The notes under the pieces: model-generated
What the model was told of the DNA's origin: nothing
Seen by the model: the letters and a program-made list of their open reading frames with translations, nothing else
Databases searched by the model: none
NCBI GenBank assembly: GCA_048213135.1
Contig: PS015061.1
Coordinates: 77,381-141,380 of the forward strand
Source of the DNA: Reclinomonas americana ATCC 50394
Lineage: Eukaryota > Jakobida > Jakobea > Jakobida
Direction of reading: 5' to 3'
Length of the DNA: 64,000 nt
Shown: positions 1-11,309 of the stretch, one piece after another
Position numbering within the stretch: the stretch's first letter is position 1
Layout: every line of letters starts with the position of its first letter
Position numbers and translations under genes: made by a program

Positions 1-3000
1 GACGACCAGGTCAGCGCGGCCGAGTTGCGCGAACAATTACAGGCGCACTGGGAGTCGCAGATCGAGGAATTGCTTGGTTTCGTACACGCGAAAGAGAGAG
101 AAAGAGTATGTGTGCATGTGTGAGGAAGAGAGATATCAACCGAGCTGTCTCCCTTTCTCCAAATGCACTCGTCTATGCGCGCATTAGTTACTGAGCCCTC
201 CTCTCCGTCGCCTCCTCCTCTCCCTTTTTCACTCTCCATTCCCTTTTTCCGCTCTCCCAGTTGCGGAACAACGAGTCTACAACGAAGTCGTGGAGGCTCA
301 GTTGCGCCAGCCACCGCTGTCGGCGGAGGCCAGCGACGAACTGGAGCTGCAGTGGATGATACGGGAGCGAGCACGGCGTGAGAAAATCCTGCGCTTTTAC
401 GAGGCTCAAGAGTTCTTGGTGTGTCCGTCCGTGTGCTGATTCTTGAAGTGTCAACGCGCACTCATTCCCTCACCTTCATCTGCCTCGCAGCGCATCCGCA
501 TCGACGACTTGTCTGTACAATTCGGATCCATGAATATCAAGGAGTCGTGCGGCATTGACGATGTGAGTCACCGCGACACCACCAGTTCATGACAGACCAC
601 GCGTTCACCGCGTTTCTCTCTGCACAGGACGAGGTGTATCACGGTGGCTACTTTTGCGCCCTGCTGCTTCCACATGCGCGCTATCCATCATTACAGGTGG
701 ACGCCATGCCCGTACGGCAATGGGTGCGCACTGTGGGGGAGGCCGATCGGTGTGTGACTCCAAGCAAGTGTCTCTTTGACTACTCCTCGCGTCTCACTTT
801 CAACTTCGTGCAGCGAGGAATTGTTTATCTTTGCGCCTGGCCATCTGCACGTGTTCTCCAGCTGCATTGTGTTTCGTGGCATGATTCCTGTGGTGGACGA
901 GGTGCGTCATCATCCTGCCCTTGAAATCCTGCGGACAAAGTGGTGACACTCCCTTCCTCGCTCCTCCCCCTTCTTTTTCTTCTTATTTTTCTCCTCCTCT
1001 TCCTTTCTTTTTCTTCTTGTTGTTGTCGTTCACGTGCTTGTTCTTTTTCTCGTTCTCCTCCTTGTGCTTCTTGTCCTCCTCCTCCCTCTCCTCCCTCTCC
1101 TCCTCCCCCTCTTCTCCTACTCCCTCTCCTCCTTCTCCTCCCTCTCCTCCTCCTTNNNNNNNNNNNNNNNNNNNNNNNNNNNNNNNNNNNNNNNNNNNNN
1201 NNNNNNNNNNNNNNNNNNNNNNNNNNNNNNNNNNNNNNNCCCTTCAAAGGAGGTCGAAGTGGTCGTGCCAATGAGCCGCATTCTCGACATTGTCGTCTGC
1301 GAGACCCCGAAAGGCGAAGAGTCACGCTTCAAACTCTTTCGTGCGCTGGCGGTGCGCGAGGGACGGCCACGATTCACCTCCTCGTATGCCTCGCCGGAGC
1401 AGTCAGAGGGCGAAGAGTCGTACGACACGGAGGTATTTGTAGTGTTTTTCCCCCAACATCTCTCTGCTGCTCACGATCACCACCCCGCCGCACAGCACGT
1501 GTTCGCCAATGTGGTGTTGCACGAGGAGATGCAGTCGGTGCTCATGTCGGTGTGGCGTCGTGTGGGCTCGGAGACCGGCAAGTCGTCCGGCATGACACCC
1601 GATCGCAAGAGGTACGACGATAGCCGCATTCTCCCTCCTTGCCCGCCCCTGACTGGCAGTGCGCAGGAATGCCGCCAGTCAATCGACGCAACTGTACTTT
1701 GGAGCCTTCAAGAGGAACCAGCGCTCCAACTTCCAGTGGAGAATTCTGCACTTGGACCTGGAGGCGCACGGTGAGGAGGACCGACCAGTGCGCGCCATGA
1801 CCACCATTAGNNNNNNNNNNNNNNNNNNNNTGCGAATGGCCGCGTTCGTCGCGAGATTCCGTACACGGCGTTCCGCGAGTGCAACCTCGGCAACGTCAAT
1901 CCCACATCGTGTGTGCTGCACGTCGATCCCTCGGTCTACGACTATCCCATCGAGTTGTTCTTTGAGGGACCGAAGGAGTGCCAGCTGTTTGTGGCCGTCA
2001 TTAACGGGCTGATTGTCGATCCGCACTTGTCGGTGGCCAGCTTTCTGTTGTCGCCACCACGCATCGCCTATCACGGTCGAGTGGACGTGCGCAGCGGTCT
2101 CGTGTGGCGCACGCGCTACGTCATGCTGTACCCGCACATGATTGTGCTGTTCGTGTCGGTCATTACGAGGTGCGCTGATGCCCAAATGATCTGGAGTGTT
2201 GCAGTTTTTCTCATTGACGCGACAGATTACCGGAGCGCATTCTCTACACTCGTCACTTGTCGGTGGCCGCAGAGGGCGAACGCGAGGTTCATATCCATCA
2301 GCAGATGCAGAGTACGCTGGTCAAGTCGCGCTTCCGCTTCCCCTCGGCGATGCACCGCGACGCCTTTGTGCGTCTGCTGTGCGAGGCCATTTCCCACGAT
2401 CAGGTGAAGTGCTTCTATTTCGTGACACTGGAGGTCTCTCCTCGTCTCTTGCTGACAGGGGGGTCACGCAGTTCTACGACGTGAAAAAGTCTGTCATTCG
2501 CGCCTGGTGCCCGACACTGGAAACCACCACCGCCGCCTCGTCTCCCACGACCACCAGCCGCTCATCGTCGCCACCGAGCTCCACCGACGACGAAATGTCG
2601 CTGCCGTCGGAGACTGTCACCTCGTCGTCATTACCGCCGCCGCCACCACCGCCAGCACAGTCGGTGCGCGGCGCCATCATGGCACCGTCCAAGATCCCCG
2701 CCGGCTACGTGGAGCCGTCGGTGGTGGAGCAGACGAATCGAGCCACCGCGGCTGTGCGCGACATGGTGGCCGACTTGCAGTTGCTACGCCGCTCGCCCTC
2801 CGCGCACGTACCGTCGTCATCTTCGCCACCCGTTGGCGGCTCTCCTTCCCGGATAATGTCGTCGGCGCTGCGCCAGTCGCCGCCGTCCCCCGCCAGCGGG
2901 CTGTTGTCACCGACACTCACGGTCGGCTCGGCACTGCCGGCCATTGTGGTGCAAACAGCGTCGCCGCAGTTGGCACCCGTCTCTGCACCTCTGCCTGCAT

Positions 3001-4020
3001 CGCCGATCCTCGCGCCCACACTGGACGACGAAATCGATGACAGCACGGCTGGCTCGTCGTATTTCGACACGGCCACGTATGGTACGTCAACCTTCTCTTT
3101 GCCTGATTTCTTGCCTTCTGATCGCCCTCGTTGTGCAGATGAGGACTCGTCGCTGGCACTGCCGGCACCCGCCGAGATCCGCTCCATACTATCGACCGGC
3201 TCACTGTCGTCGTCGTCGACCGACTTGGACAGTCAGTCGACGCCTGTCGCAGCGGCAGCTGCGGCGGGTAGAGAAAAGGTGCTCCCTCCCGAGGCGCCGG
3301 CCGTGACTGCCGCCGCCCCTCCCTCCACCACCACGACGACGACAACCACCACCACTGCCACTGCTTCGGCTGCCTCTCCATCAACAGAGCACCACCGAAC
3401 GGCGCTGGAGGAGGACGTGGCCAAGGAGCTGCGCTTTGTGGAACAACTCAAACAGCTGCTCGTCGGCTGTCGTTGCGTCCATTTTTTCGTCTTTCTTGAC
3501 TCTGTACTTTGCCCTGGCGTGCCGACCACAATATCGCAGGTGTTTGCAAGTACTCACGCAAGGGACGAGCCGACGATGTTGCGTCGCCAGACCCTGCGCG
3601 TTCTCCCACTCTGCCCGCTAACACCGCCTTTGCCTTCTCTTCATGCAGCGCTATCTCATCTTGTGCGACGACCGTCGTCGCCTGTACTGGCTCCACCGAC
3701 GCAGCACGCAAAGCAAGCTGGCCACGCGCGACTGCGCCAGCACCTCGTACATTGACCTGACCGCGCCCGGCTGCCAAGTCCGCCTCGGCCGCGTCTCTCG
3801 CGCCTTCCAACGAGCCACCCACAGCAGCAGTCACCCACACGAACTCGACACTCGCTCGCTCACCGTCTCCCCCGGCAGTGTCTCCGTCAACGGTCGCGAG
3901 AGCCTCGACTTGGAGTTCCCCTCGGCCGACGAATGCCGCTGCTGGTTCGACACACTCACCACGCTCATTCGACACCACCATCGCAGACAACTCCCCGCCG
4001 CCGCCACCGCGCCACCCTAA
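1..4020 (+). CDS. Large protein with GRAM/PH-like regions and C-terminal PH-like domain (5' partial)
   Basis: The gene enters the window in frame at base 1 and ends at TAA 4018-4020. Exons I can place are 1-76, 261-418, 491-562, one from 628, and a last exon 3649-4020. The N-terminal part is charged and helical. The section around 820-900 (motif APGHLHVFSS) looks like a GRAM/PH strand pair. A second folded region at about 1905-2400 contains VLHVDPSVYDYP. A Ser/Thr/Pro-rich linker with poly-Pro, poly-Ser and poly-Thr runs from about 2500 to 3420. The last part (RYLILCDDRRRLYWL to CRCWFDTLTTLI) has the strands and final helix of a PH domain, so a membrane or phosphoinositide adaptor role is inferred. 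Two introns near 3472 and 3578 start with GTTGCG. N runs at 1156-1239 and 1811-1830 interrupt the gene, the second one inside coding sequence. I do not recognise the family, and I see no TBC or kinase motif. Confidence 0.6.
1156..1239. other. Assembly gap (N run) in a CT-rich intron
   Basis: 84 Ns follow about 200 nt of CT-rich repeat inside an intron of the first gene, so the gap is probably an unresolved pyrimidine microsatellite. Confidence 0.95.
1811..1830. other. Assembly gap (20 N) inside coding sequence
   Basis: A 20-N run, probably a default gap length, interrupts an exon or exon boundary of the first gene. The reading frame across it cannot be checked. Confidence 0.9.
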
Positions 4021-4046
4021 TGAACAGCTTTTTTTACTCACTTATA

Positions 4047-4700
4047 TCACGCCTTGTTCACTTGCATGCCGAGTGCCACCAACTCGCTCTTCTCAAGGCA
4101 CATGACAATCTGCTGCTCCTGCACACCGCGTCGCCTCAGCTCGTGCTTCAGCCCGGCAATCGACAAGGCCATAAGGTGTCGACGATCTTCTTCTTCCACT
4201 GGAGGAGGAGGCGGAGGAGGCGGAGGAGGAGGCACATCTTCCTCCTCTTCCTCCTCCTCGTCATGTTGTTGGCGAGGTGGAGGCAGATGCATGGCCAGTC
4301 GCGATCGCATCACAGGCACTGCTGCTTCTTCCTGCTCGTCGTCTGCCTCTGCCTGTTGCACGCGAGGAGGAGGCAAGCTCATGGCCAGTCGAGGAGGAGG
4401 AGAAGTCTCGCGCGCTTTCTTTAACGGCGGCTCCTCCTCACTGCCCTCGCCCTCACGCTCACGTCGCTCAGTGGAAGTCGCTACTGTTGTTGCTGCTGCT
4501 GTCACAGGCAACTCGGGCTCACGCGGGTTGAGAAAGCGCCACGGATCCTGCAAGAACGACTCCTTAAAGTAGGCGAAACCGCCTCCGCCTGTGTTGCCTC
4601 CTCCTCCGTTGCCTCGGCCTCTGCCTCCTCCGCGTCCTCGGCCGCGATGAAAGCCGCCTCCTCTGCCTCTGTGGCCTCCTCTGTGCCCTCTCCACTCCAT
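4047..4700 (-). CDS. RGG-rich protein with TTDN1/MPLKIP-type motif and C-terminal SAP-like domain
   Basis: Single-exon gene of 217 aa, one of the few intronless genes here. Residues 1-40 are an RGG/GRG-rich segment typical of RNA-binding tails. It is followed by AYFKESFLQDPW, which matches the YFK-x-S-x-L-x-DPW signature of MPLKIP/TTDN1, the non-photosensitive trichothiodystrophy protein. The middle has PP-KKAR (possible nuclear signal), two LAM-x-LPPPR repeats, an acidic run and poly-Pro. The last 45 residues (LSIAGLKHELRRRGV to CLEKSELVALG) resemble a SAP or ARMET-C helix-loop-helix. A nuclear role in RNA or transcription coupling is inferred from these parts. Its stop lies 26 nt from the stop of the convergent upstream gene, so the 3' UTRs must overlap. 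Family assignment rests on one short motif. Confidence 0.7.
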   Translation of the reverse strand: MEWRGHRGGHRGRGGGFHRGRGRGGGRGRGNGGGGNTGGGGFAYFKESFLQDPWRFLNPREPELPVTAAATTVATSTERREREGEGSEEEPPLKKARETSPPPRLAMSLPPPRVQQAEADDEQEEAAVPVMRSRLAMHLPPPRQQHDEEEEEEEDVPPPPPPPPPPPVEEEDRRHLMALSIAGLKHELRRRGVQEQQIVMCLEKSELVALGMQVNKA

Positions 4701-4838
4701 TGACTAAGTCCTCTCTGTCCCGCACTGTGTTAAGTCACACTGACGGACTGAGAGAGGTGCGGTTAGTCATCACCTCCTCTGTCTATGCCTCCTTTGTTGC
4801 CTCTCACGCGCGTGCTTTCTCTCACGCAGTTGAGCTCG

Positions 4839-7358
4839 ATGGGTCATTTCCGAGTTGGGTGGTTGGCCACCTCGGCGACTGTGACTGTGCTTGTAATGGC
4901 ACTCGCGCTCGGCTATCTCCGATCCTCCTCCTCGTCTTCCTCTGACTCGTCCGCGGAGGACCCGTGGAACGCGACGACAGATGCGGAGTGGCAACGACTT
5001 GTGCACCACGCGCACTTGCGCTCTTCTTCTCTCTCAGCTTCTGTGTCCTCTGCTCCTGAGAAGAGAGTGGCGCTCTTGTTGACGAATGACTTGCACTCGG
5101 CGGCCGCCGGCTGTTCTCGGCGACAGCTCGGTGGATACGCTCGATTGGCATCGAATATTCAGCGGGTGCGCGATGAGGCACAAGGAGTTGCGTTGTCATA
5201 TTCTCTCCTCCTCTTTCCTCCTCTTTCCTCCCCTATTCCAACGCAAAGCACAGGTTCTTGTCATGGACGCGGGCGACTGGTGAGCGATACGCGAAAGATG
5301 CTCTGATTTTTTTTGACAGGTGGATCCCTGATTGATTGGCTGTGATGATACCATGTACAACAGGTTCAGCGGGAGTCTGTTTGATATGTTGGGCCCGTCG
5401 AACCGCACGGATCGCGTGCCTGAGTTTGAGTTCTTCTCGTACGCCAAGTACGATGCGGTGGCGATTGGCAATCACGAGTTTGATCAGAGTTGCGACGGAA
5501 TCACCACTTGCTTTGTGTGTTTCGTTTTTTTTTTGACGACGTGTCGGTGTAGAACCCGAGGGTCTGCGAATGATGTTGCGCAAGGCGCGTGCTGCCGGGT
5601 TGCAGGTGACTCTGGTGGCGGCCAACATGGTGTTTGGCGAGGCGTATGCCGATTTCAAGGCCGAGTTTTGGCGTGAGGCGCACGATCCGCCAGAAAACGT
5701 CTCCATCCGCCCGTACATTATCAAGGAGATGGCCAATGGCATGCGTGCGGGCGTTATTGGACTCACGGGACCCGACGCGCTGTTGCTGTCAATCGGTTCG
5801 CGCGATGGCCTCGAGTTTATCGGGTTCGACGATCAGTCGGGCAAAAAGGTAAGACACCGCTCCGCCCGCCTAAGAATGCGTGACCTCTCATTGTGATGCC
5901 GCAGCGCATGGAACCGGTGATCACGCTAATGAATCAACTCGCGCACAAGCTGCGCCACGAAGACCACTGCGATCTGGTGGTGGTGGTGCTGCACGGTGGA
6001 CAGCCGGAAGATTCGGAACTTGCGCAGCGTCTGACCGGCGTCGACTTTATCATGGCGAGTCACACGCATCACGTGTACGTCAGGAAGGAGGAGCAGAGCA
6101 CCACCTGGCTGATGCAGTGCCACTCGGAGGTGCGCAGCGCCGCCTGCACTTCACGCTTGCTTCTTGATCTTAATTCACGATTTGCAGGGACACTTCCTCG
6201 GCATTCTCGAGACCGGCCGCGAGAGCAATGGTGAGCTCCCTCCGTCGCTGTCTATCTTTATTTACTGCGTGCTTATTGTGTGTCTTCACAGGCCTGTGGC
6301 GCCCGCTGGATGGCGGTTTCCACCCGTGCCGCCCGCAACTGCAGGTCGACAAGGACAACACTGTGGCACGCATGGTGCACGAGTGGACCGACGAGTTGCA
6401 GACGAAGCTCGACTTGCCGTTTGCGCCAGGCGAGATCTTGTACACGGGCGACAGTGGTTGCGTCGAGAGTTCCAGTGGGGGGAGGGAACACAGCAAAATG
6501 TGTCTTCGCGTGTTGACGCAATCACTCTCCGCAGCCGCTCTCTTCCGGCCGAATCTCACGCACCCTGAGTACGCACGCATGGTGTTCTCGCTGGTGCATC
6601 ACGAGCTCGATCGTGCACTTATCGCCGACGGCGAGGAACCGGTTGACGTGTACATTTCGGCTCCCGGCTGCGCCACTCCCGACATTGTGGTGCCGGACGC
6701 CGCCGGCCGCGTAGCGGTGCGCTTTGCCGACGCGTATCGCATTGTGTCGATTTCGAGCGGCTACCCTGTGTACGTCTTCTACCTCAAGAAGGTGCGATTG
6801 TCATGTATGTGTGTGTCGGATCGATCTGGGGAGACGAGTGCTGACCGGGGCAATGTGGTGCAGTACGCACTGCGCGCTCTCGTCGATCTGGTCGATTTGT
6901 TGCGGTACGCCATGCAAGCTCCGGACTATGCCGTCTCATTGTCGGACTCGGTGTCGTACGAGTCGAGGTGGTGGGGCATTCTCTTCATCAACAGGATATA
7001 CGGTGACGTGCGATTCCCTGTGCTCCCCATTTTATTTACTTGGTACTCAAAACATTGTACGCCAGACATGCGGATGCGCGGCAAGGACTATAGCGAGTGG
7101 CCGGACCTCGTGCGTGTCGGTGTGACGCAGCCATTCGCCTCGCGCTTCTGGCTGGCCTCCAAGTGGACGATGGGCCTGTTTGATTTGCAGCCGCGCAACG
7201 CTGACGGCGAACCTCTGCGGCCCGAACAGACCTTCACCAAGTACACCGAGTACGAGCTGTTCGCCAACAGTCTGCGCCGATTGAGCGACCACCTGCCCGT
7301 TCCCGTAGATGCTGTGACCGGGATCAGCGCCGACTTGATCGAGTCCAGTCACCGGTAA
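4839..7358 (+). CDS. 5'-nucleotidase family metallophosphatase, membrane-anchored or secreted
   Basis: Exons: 4839-5186, 5254-5279, 5364-5488, 5553-5848, 5905-6129, 6188-6230, 6292-6457, 6535-6791, 6864-7002, 7066-7358. The N-terminus has a hydrophobic stretch (LATSATVTVLVMALALGYL) that could be a signal anchor. The calcineurin-like blocks appear in order: TNDLHS, DAGDW-FSG, GNHEFD, a VVVLHGG block and SHTHH, the dimetal ligands of UshA/CD73-type enzymes. The C-terminal half has the substrate-domain hallmark of this family (FADAYRIVSISSGYPVYV). It probably hydrolyses nucleoside or nucleotide-sugar phosphates outside the cell or in the secretory pathway. The GDW-FSG codon is split by an intron. 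Introns at 5187, 5489 and 6458 start with GTTGCG. An ATG at 4785 is in frame, but I prefer 4839 because an acceptor-like CTCTCACGCAG lies between them. Specific substrate unknown. Confidence 0.85.
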
Positions 7359-7475
7359 CACGCCACGCAAACACAGAAAAATACGTATCGTCATTCAACC
7401 CGGAACACCCAATTGTAAACATTATGCATTCTCGTTTTTTCATTTGGCACGTATTATATGCTCGTTCTGTTGATG

Positions 7476-10400
7476 TCACATGCTTTCGTCGCGCGCGCGC
7501 TTTCTGCGCTCTCGCCCAGGCTGCATTTCTAGCCACGACTCGGCACTGACGGCACCATAATTATAGAGTTGGTGTTGTTGTTGCTGCTGCTGCTGCTGGT
7601 GAGCTCGCACCAGTTCCTCGTGCTGCACGCGTTCGCGCGTCTTGGCCTCGCGCCACTCGAGGAATTCTAGGTAATCGGCGGCCGACATGAATCGCGGCAC
7701 CTCCACCAGCGCCCCAGTGGCCGCATTCAGCACCAACGCGGTACCGGCTTCGGTGAGAGCCGTGGCTCCACGCGGGGCCGGCACAAAGCCCGTGACGACG
7801 TCGCGCGCCACCATGCGCAGCGACGACTCCACGCGTTGCTGGTTCTGCTGCAGCAACTCGCCAACCGAAGGCATCGCTTGTGACTGCGTGGGTGTGATGG
7901 TGATGGGAAGCGGAGGAGGAGGAGGAGGCAGCACTCGAGGAGGCGAGGCAACCGTCTCCACTCGCTGCAGTGTTTGCGGGGGTGCCGCATGCGCTGACGG
8001 CGGCGATGGTATTACTGATGTTGACGATGACGCTGGTGGCGGCGGTGGCGGTGGTGGAGGTGGCGGTGGCGAGAGCGCAAGAGGTGCTTGTTGCTGTTGT
8101 GTGGAATCCAGCCCAAGAATGTGCGAACGCTCAACACTGCACACCTCGCACAGTTGCGCCAGCGACTGCAACTGGCCATCCGCTGCCTCCATCTGCTCGT
8201 CGCTGGCACGCCGTACAGAGGGTGATCGACCCTGCTTCGGAGACTGCAAAATGGTGAGAGAAACGCACACCAAAAGTCAACCACACTTGGCGTACCAATG
8301 AGAGCGGCAAGGGCGGCAGTGCGACAGGCGGGAACAGCGACATTGCGCCGTTGCTGCCACTGCTGCTGTTGCTGGTCGCTGACGGACGACGCGCATTGTG
8401 CAGCGCAAATGTCGGTGGGGAGGCGCCGGAAAAATTGAGTGCCGCCAGCGGAGGCGGCGGCGCAAACGTCAACGAGGTCAGCTTCGAATCGAAACGACCC
8501 GTGTGCGGCTTGCGTGACACCGATGCCGACGGCACGGAAGAAGATGGTGCTGATAGTGAGGTGCCGCCTGTTGCCGATGCTGCTGCTGCTGCGGCTGCGG
8601 CCGCCGCTCGCATCAACAGTGAAGGGGTGCGTGCATCGCCGTCGTCGTCGCCATCATCGTCTTCATCATTATCAAAGTCCATTGCACCAGCCATGTCCAC
8701 ACCGCCACCATTCAACAGTCCACCGACGCGCGCCGTCGTCATTGTCGACGACGGTGGAAATCGGCAGTGCAAGCAGACAAACTGCACACACGAGGTCAGC
8801 TGCGAAATCCTCCCGTTAAACAAAGAGCAGGGGACGCAACATCGGGCTTCTGAAACTCGGCGGCCGACAACCCCGTGCGACGCTCCCAACACCTCCGGCA
8901 CGTCACGCGACGACACAAGGGCTTGCCCGACACGGGCGTGATGATGCGAATATTGGAGCACCGACCAGGCTCGTCGCCGGCATTCTTCTTGCACGTCAGA
9001 CACGTGCGATGATGCTTGAATCGTGTCGACTGCCCGTCGTCGGCGCCGTTTGCTGCGCGCGACAAGGGATCCGAACTGCGACTGCGCAGCGGCGATGCCA
9101 GAGGTGACACCGACGAGGAGGACGCATCAGCCGCCGCCGCCAGCATGGAGGCAGTTGTTGCAGTCGATCCTTTCCCTCCCGCTCCATTCACAATCGACGA
9201 CAGCGAGAATAGAGGACGTGTGGGCGGCGACAGCGGTGGCGGCAGTGGGTGAGCCGGTGGTGCGGGTGGTCGCGGTGATCCTCCCGAGGCCAGCGAAGGC
9301 GGCAACCATCGAGTGAGCGGCAGCGCCGGTTTCATCGGCACGTCGGTGATAACATCGACGTTCAATGGTCGTCGCGTCAGTGATGGCGACGGCGCTGGTG
9401 TAGCACCGCCACTATCGCCGGGCGAAAACACGGTGTGCGGACTGATGGCGCGCGTCATGGCCAGTGCCGGCGGCACAGAGACGGTGATCGCCGAGACGCC
9501 CGACATGGACGGCGAAGGCATATTCGACGCGTTGACCTTGGCAAACGAGGAGCCGACCTTTTGCTGCGCTGCCCACAGAGAGAATGCCGCGTCCGCCACT
9601 GTGCATGTGCGTGTGTGCGTGTGAGTGTGACATGACAGCAGCGCGTGAGAGAGAGAGAGGGAGTTACAAAACTGTCGTGCTTGTATCGCCGACTGCATCG
9701 ACACTTGCTTTCCAGTGCCTCGGGCACTGCGCAGCGAGTGAGTCACCTGAGTGATCAGCGAAGCGTGCGTGTGGACGACAAACGCAACAGAGTGATCGAA
9801 TCGTGTCGGTGACGCGCGCATGCAGAAACTCCGGCAGTGGATTCACCGATGGTGGTTTCCGACGCGACGTGCGAAACGCCTCCGACACCACCGCCACAGC
9901 ACCGTCGGCCGAGACAATGCACAAAAAGAGAATGTTGCTGCGACGCGCATACCCGGTGCCGTGCCCGATGCGAATCACCAACGACACCGGCATCCCCGCT
10001 CCTCCTCCTCCACTACCGCCACCACCACCAGCATTGCTGCCTGTAGCACCATTCGCACCATTGCTGACATCGTCGAGATTGGCAAAAATCACCGGCACTG
10101 GCGACGTGTCGTACGAAGTGTAAAACGTGCGACCAATGTAACCTCGCGTATCGTACGGCGCCGTGGCCGACGACACCAGCACCGGGTTCCACAGCTCCGG
10201 TGGTGCCGGCGACGGCACTGCTTTCCCCCCCGCACATCGTGAACACGCAGCACAAAAAAAAAAAGCGCGCCACTCGATATTCCTCACCTCCCGGTGGAAA
10301 CGCCGCCTCAAACAGCAACACGCGACAGCCCGGCACACTGAAATCGGCCGCAGCCGACACCTCATCGGAGCCCGGTCGCACGAGAACACGCACATTACGA

Positions 10401-11071
10401 CCGGCATGAAACACCTGGTTGTTCTCCTCGGCCGCGAGCGACGACAGCGACAAGGCCGAAGAAGTTCGCGTCATTCCATTGACCGGCGACGCCGATGAGG
10501 GTGGCGACGAAGCAGAACTGGTCATACTCGACATATCATCGCCTTTGCTATCATACGGCGCCATCTCAATGTGCTGCGTCGTCAGTGTGAGACAGATTGA
10601 CCAAAATAGGGCAAATCGAGACAGACAAAGAAAAAAAGCATCTTCTCATGCCCAATGTAAGCTCCATCGAGACAGTGTCACAGTCGCACCTCGCTCTCTC
10701 TCTCTCTCTCCCAAAAGATACACACTCACCGGTCCTCCAGGTGCGGCCACCTCTGTGGCAAACTGTTTCGCCAGTCGCGCACTTGCATAGACACGCTGTA
10801 TATACGGGAAGAAGAGGACGATAACGTGAGAAACAGACAAGATCCTCTTCTGTTGCTTGTCGTGCACGCGCGCAAGTGTGTGGGAGAGTGAGTGTGCGTG
10901 TGTGATGAGAATTTTCGGGAGTTGAGAATGCGAGAAGTGCAGCGAAAAAAAGTGGACGCGCGGCATGACCATCACTCACGCGCTCACACACGCACACACT
11001 CTCTCACTGAAACACACACACAGTGCGCTCATGCAAGATGCTCTCTCTCTGTGTGCGCCGCATCTCACCAT
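7476..11071 (-). CDS. Unrecognised low-complexity protein with a Cys-rich motif; start codon possibly followed by an intron
   Basis: A chain of compatible exons runs from 10795 down to TGA 7476-7478: 10795-10730, one starting at 10573, one upstream of about 10220 that begins AVPSPAPPELW, then further exons at about 9600-8860, 8780-8290 and 8240-7476. One folded region (GYIGRTFYTSYDTSPVPVIF, later VSLVIRIGHGTGYARRSNIL and VVSEAFRTSRRKPP) could be a beta-rich DNA- or ligand-binding domain. A Cys cluster (RTCLTCKKN, then RC, then LCRRVTCRRCWERR) suggests zinc binding. The rest is Ala, Ser, Pro and acidic low complexity, with poly-Q and a basic C-terminus, as in transcriptional regulators. The best start is ATG 11071-11069, directly followed by GTGAG; removing 11068-10796 gives MRVYASARLAKQ. 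An upstream exon cannot be excluded. No family is recognised. Confidence 0.55.
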
Positions 11072-11309
11072 GGTGTGCGCACACGGTCGATCAATCGAAG
11101 TGTGAGAAGTCAGTCTTCGTTCATCGCTCGGAGTTGGATGACCAACATTGCAAGACAGACACTCTCCTCTCTCTGTCGAGTCACTATGGTTCGCGGCTAC
11201 ATTCTTCTTCGTTTTTTTGCTTTCGTTTCATCCCCGCCCTTTCTCTCACTCTGATGTTGTTGTCGGAAAAAATGCACCAGTCACACAAGACAAGAGGAAG
11301 AAGTCGAGC

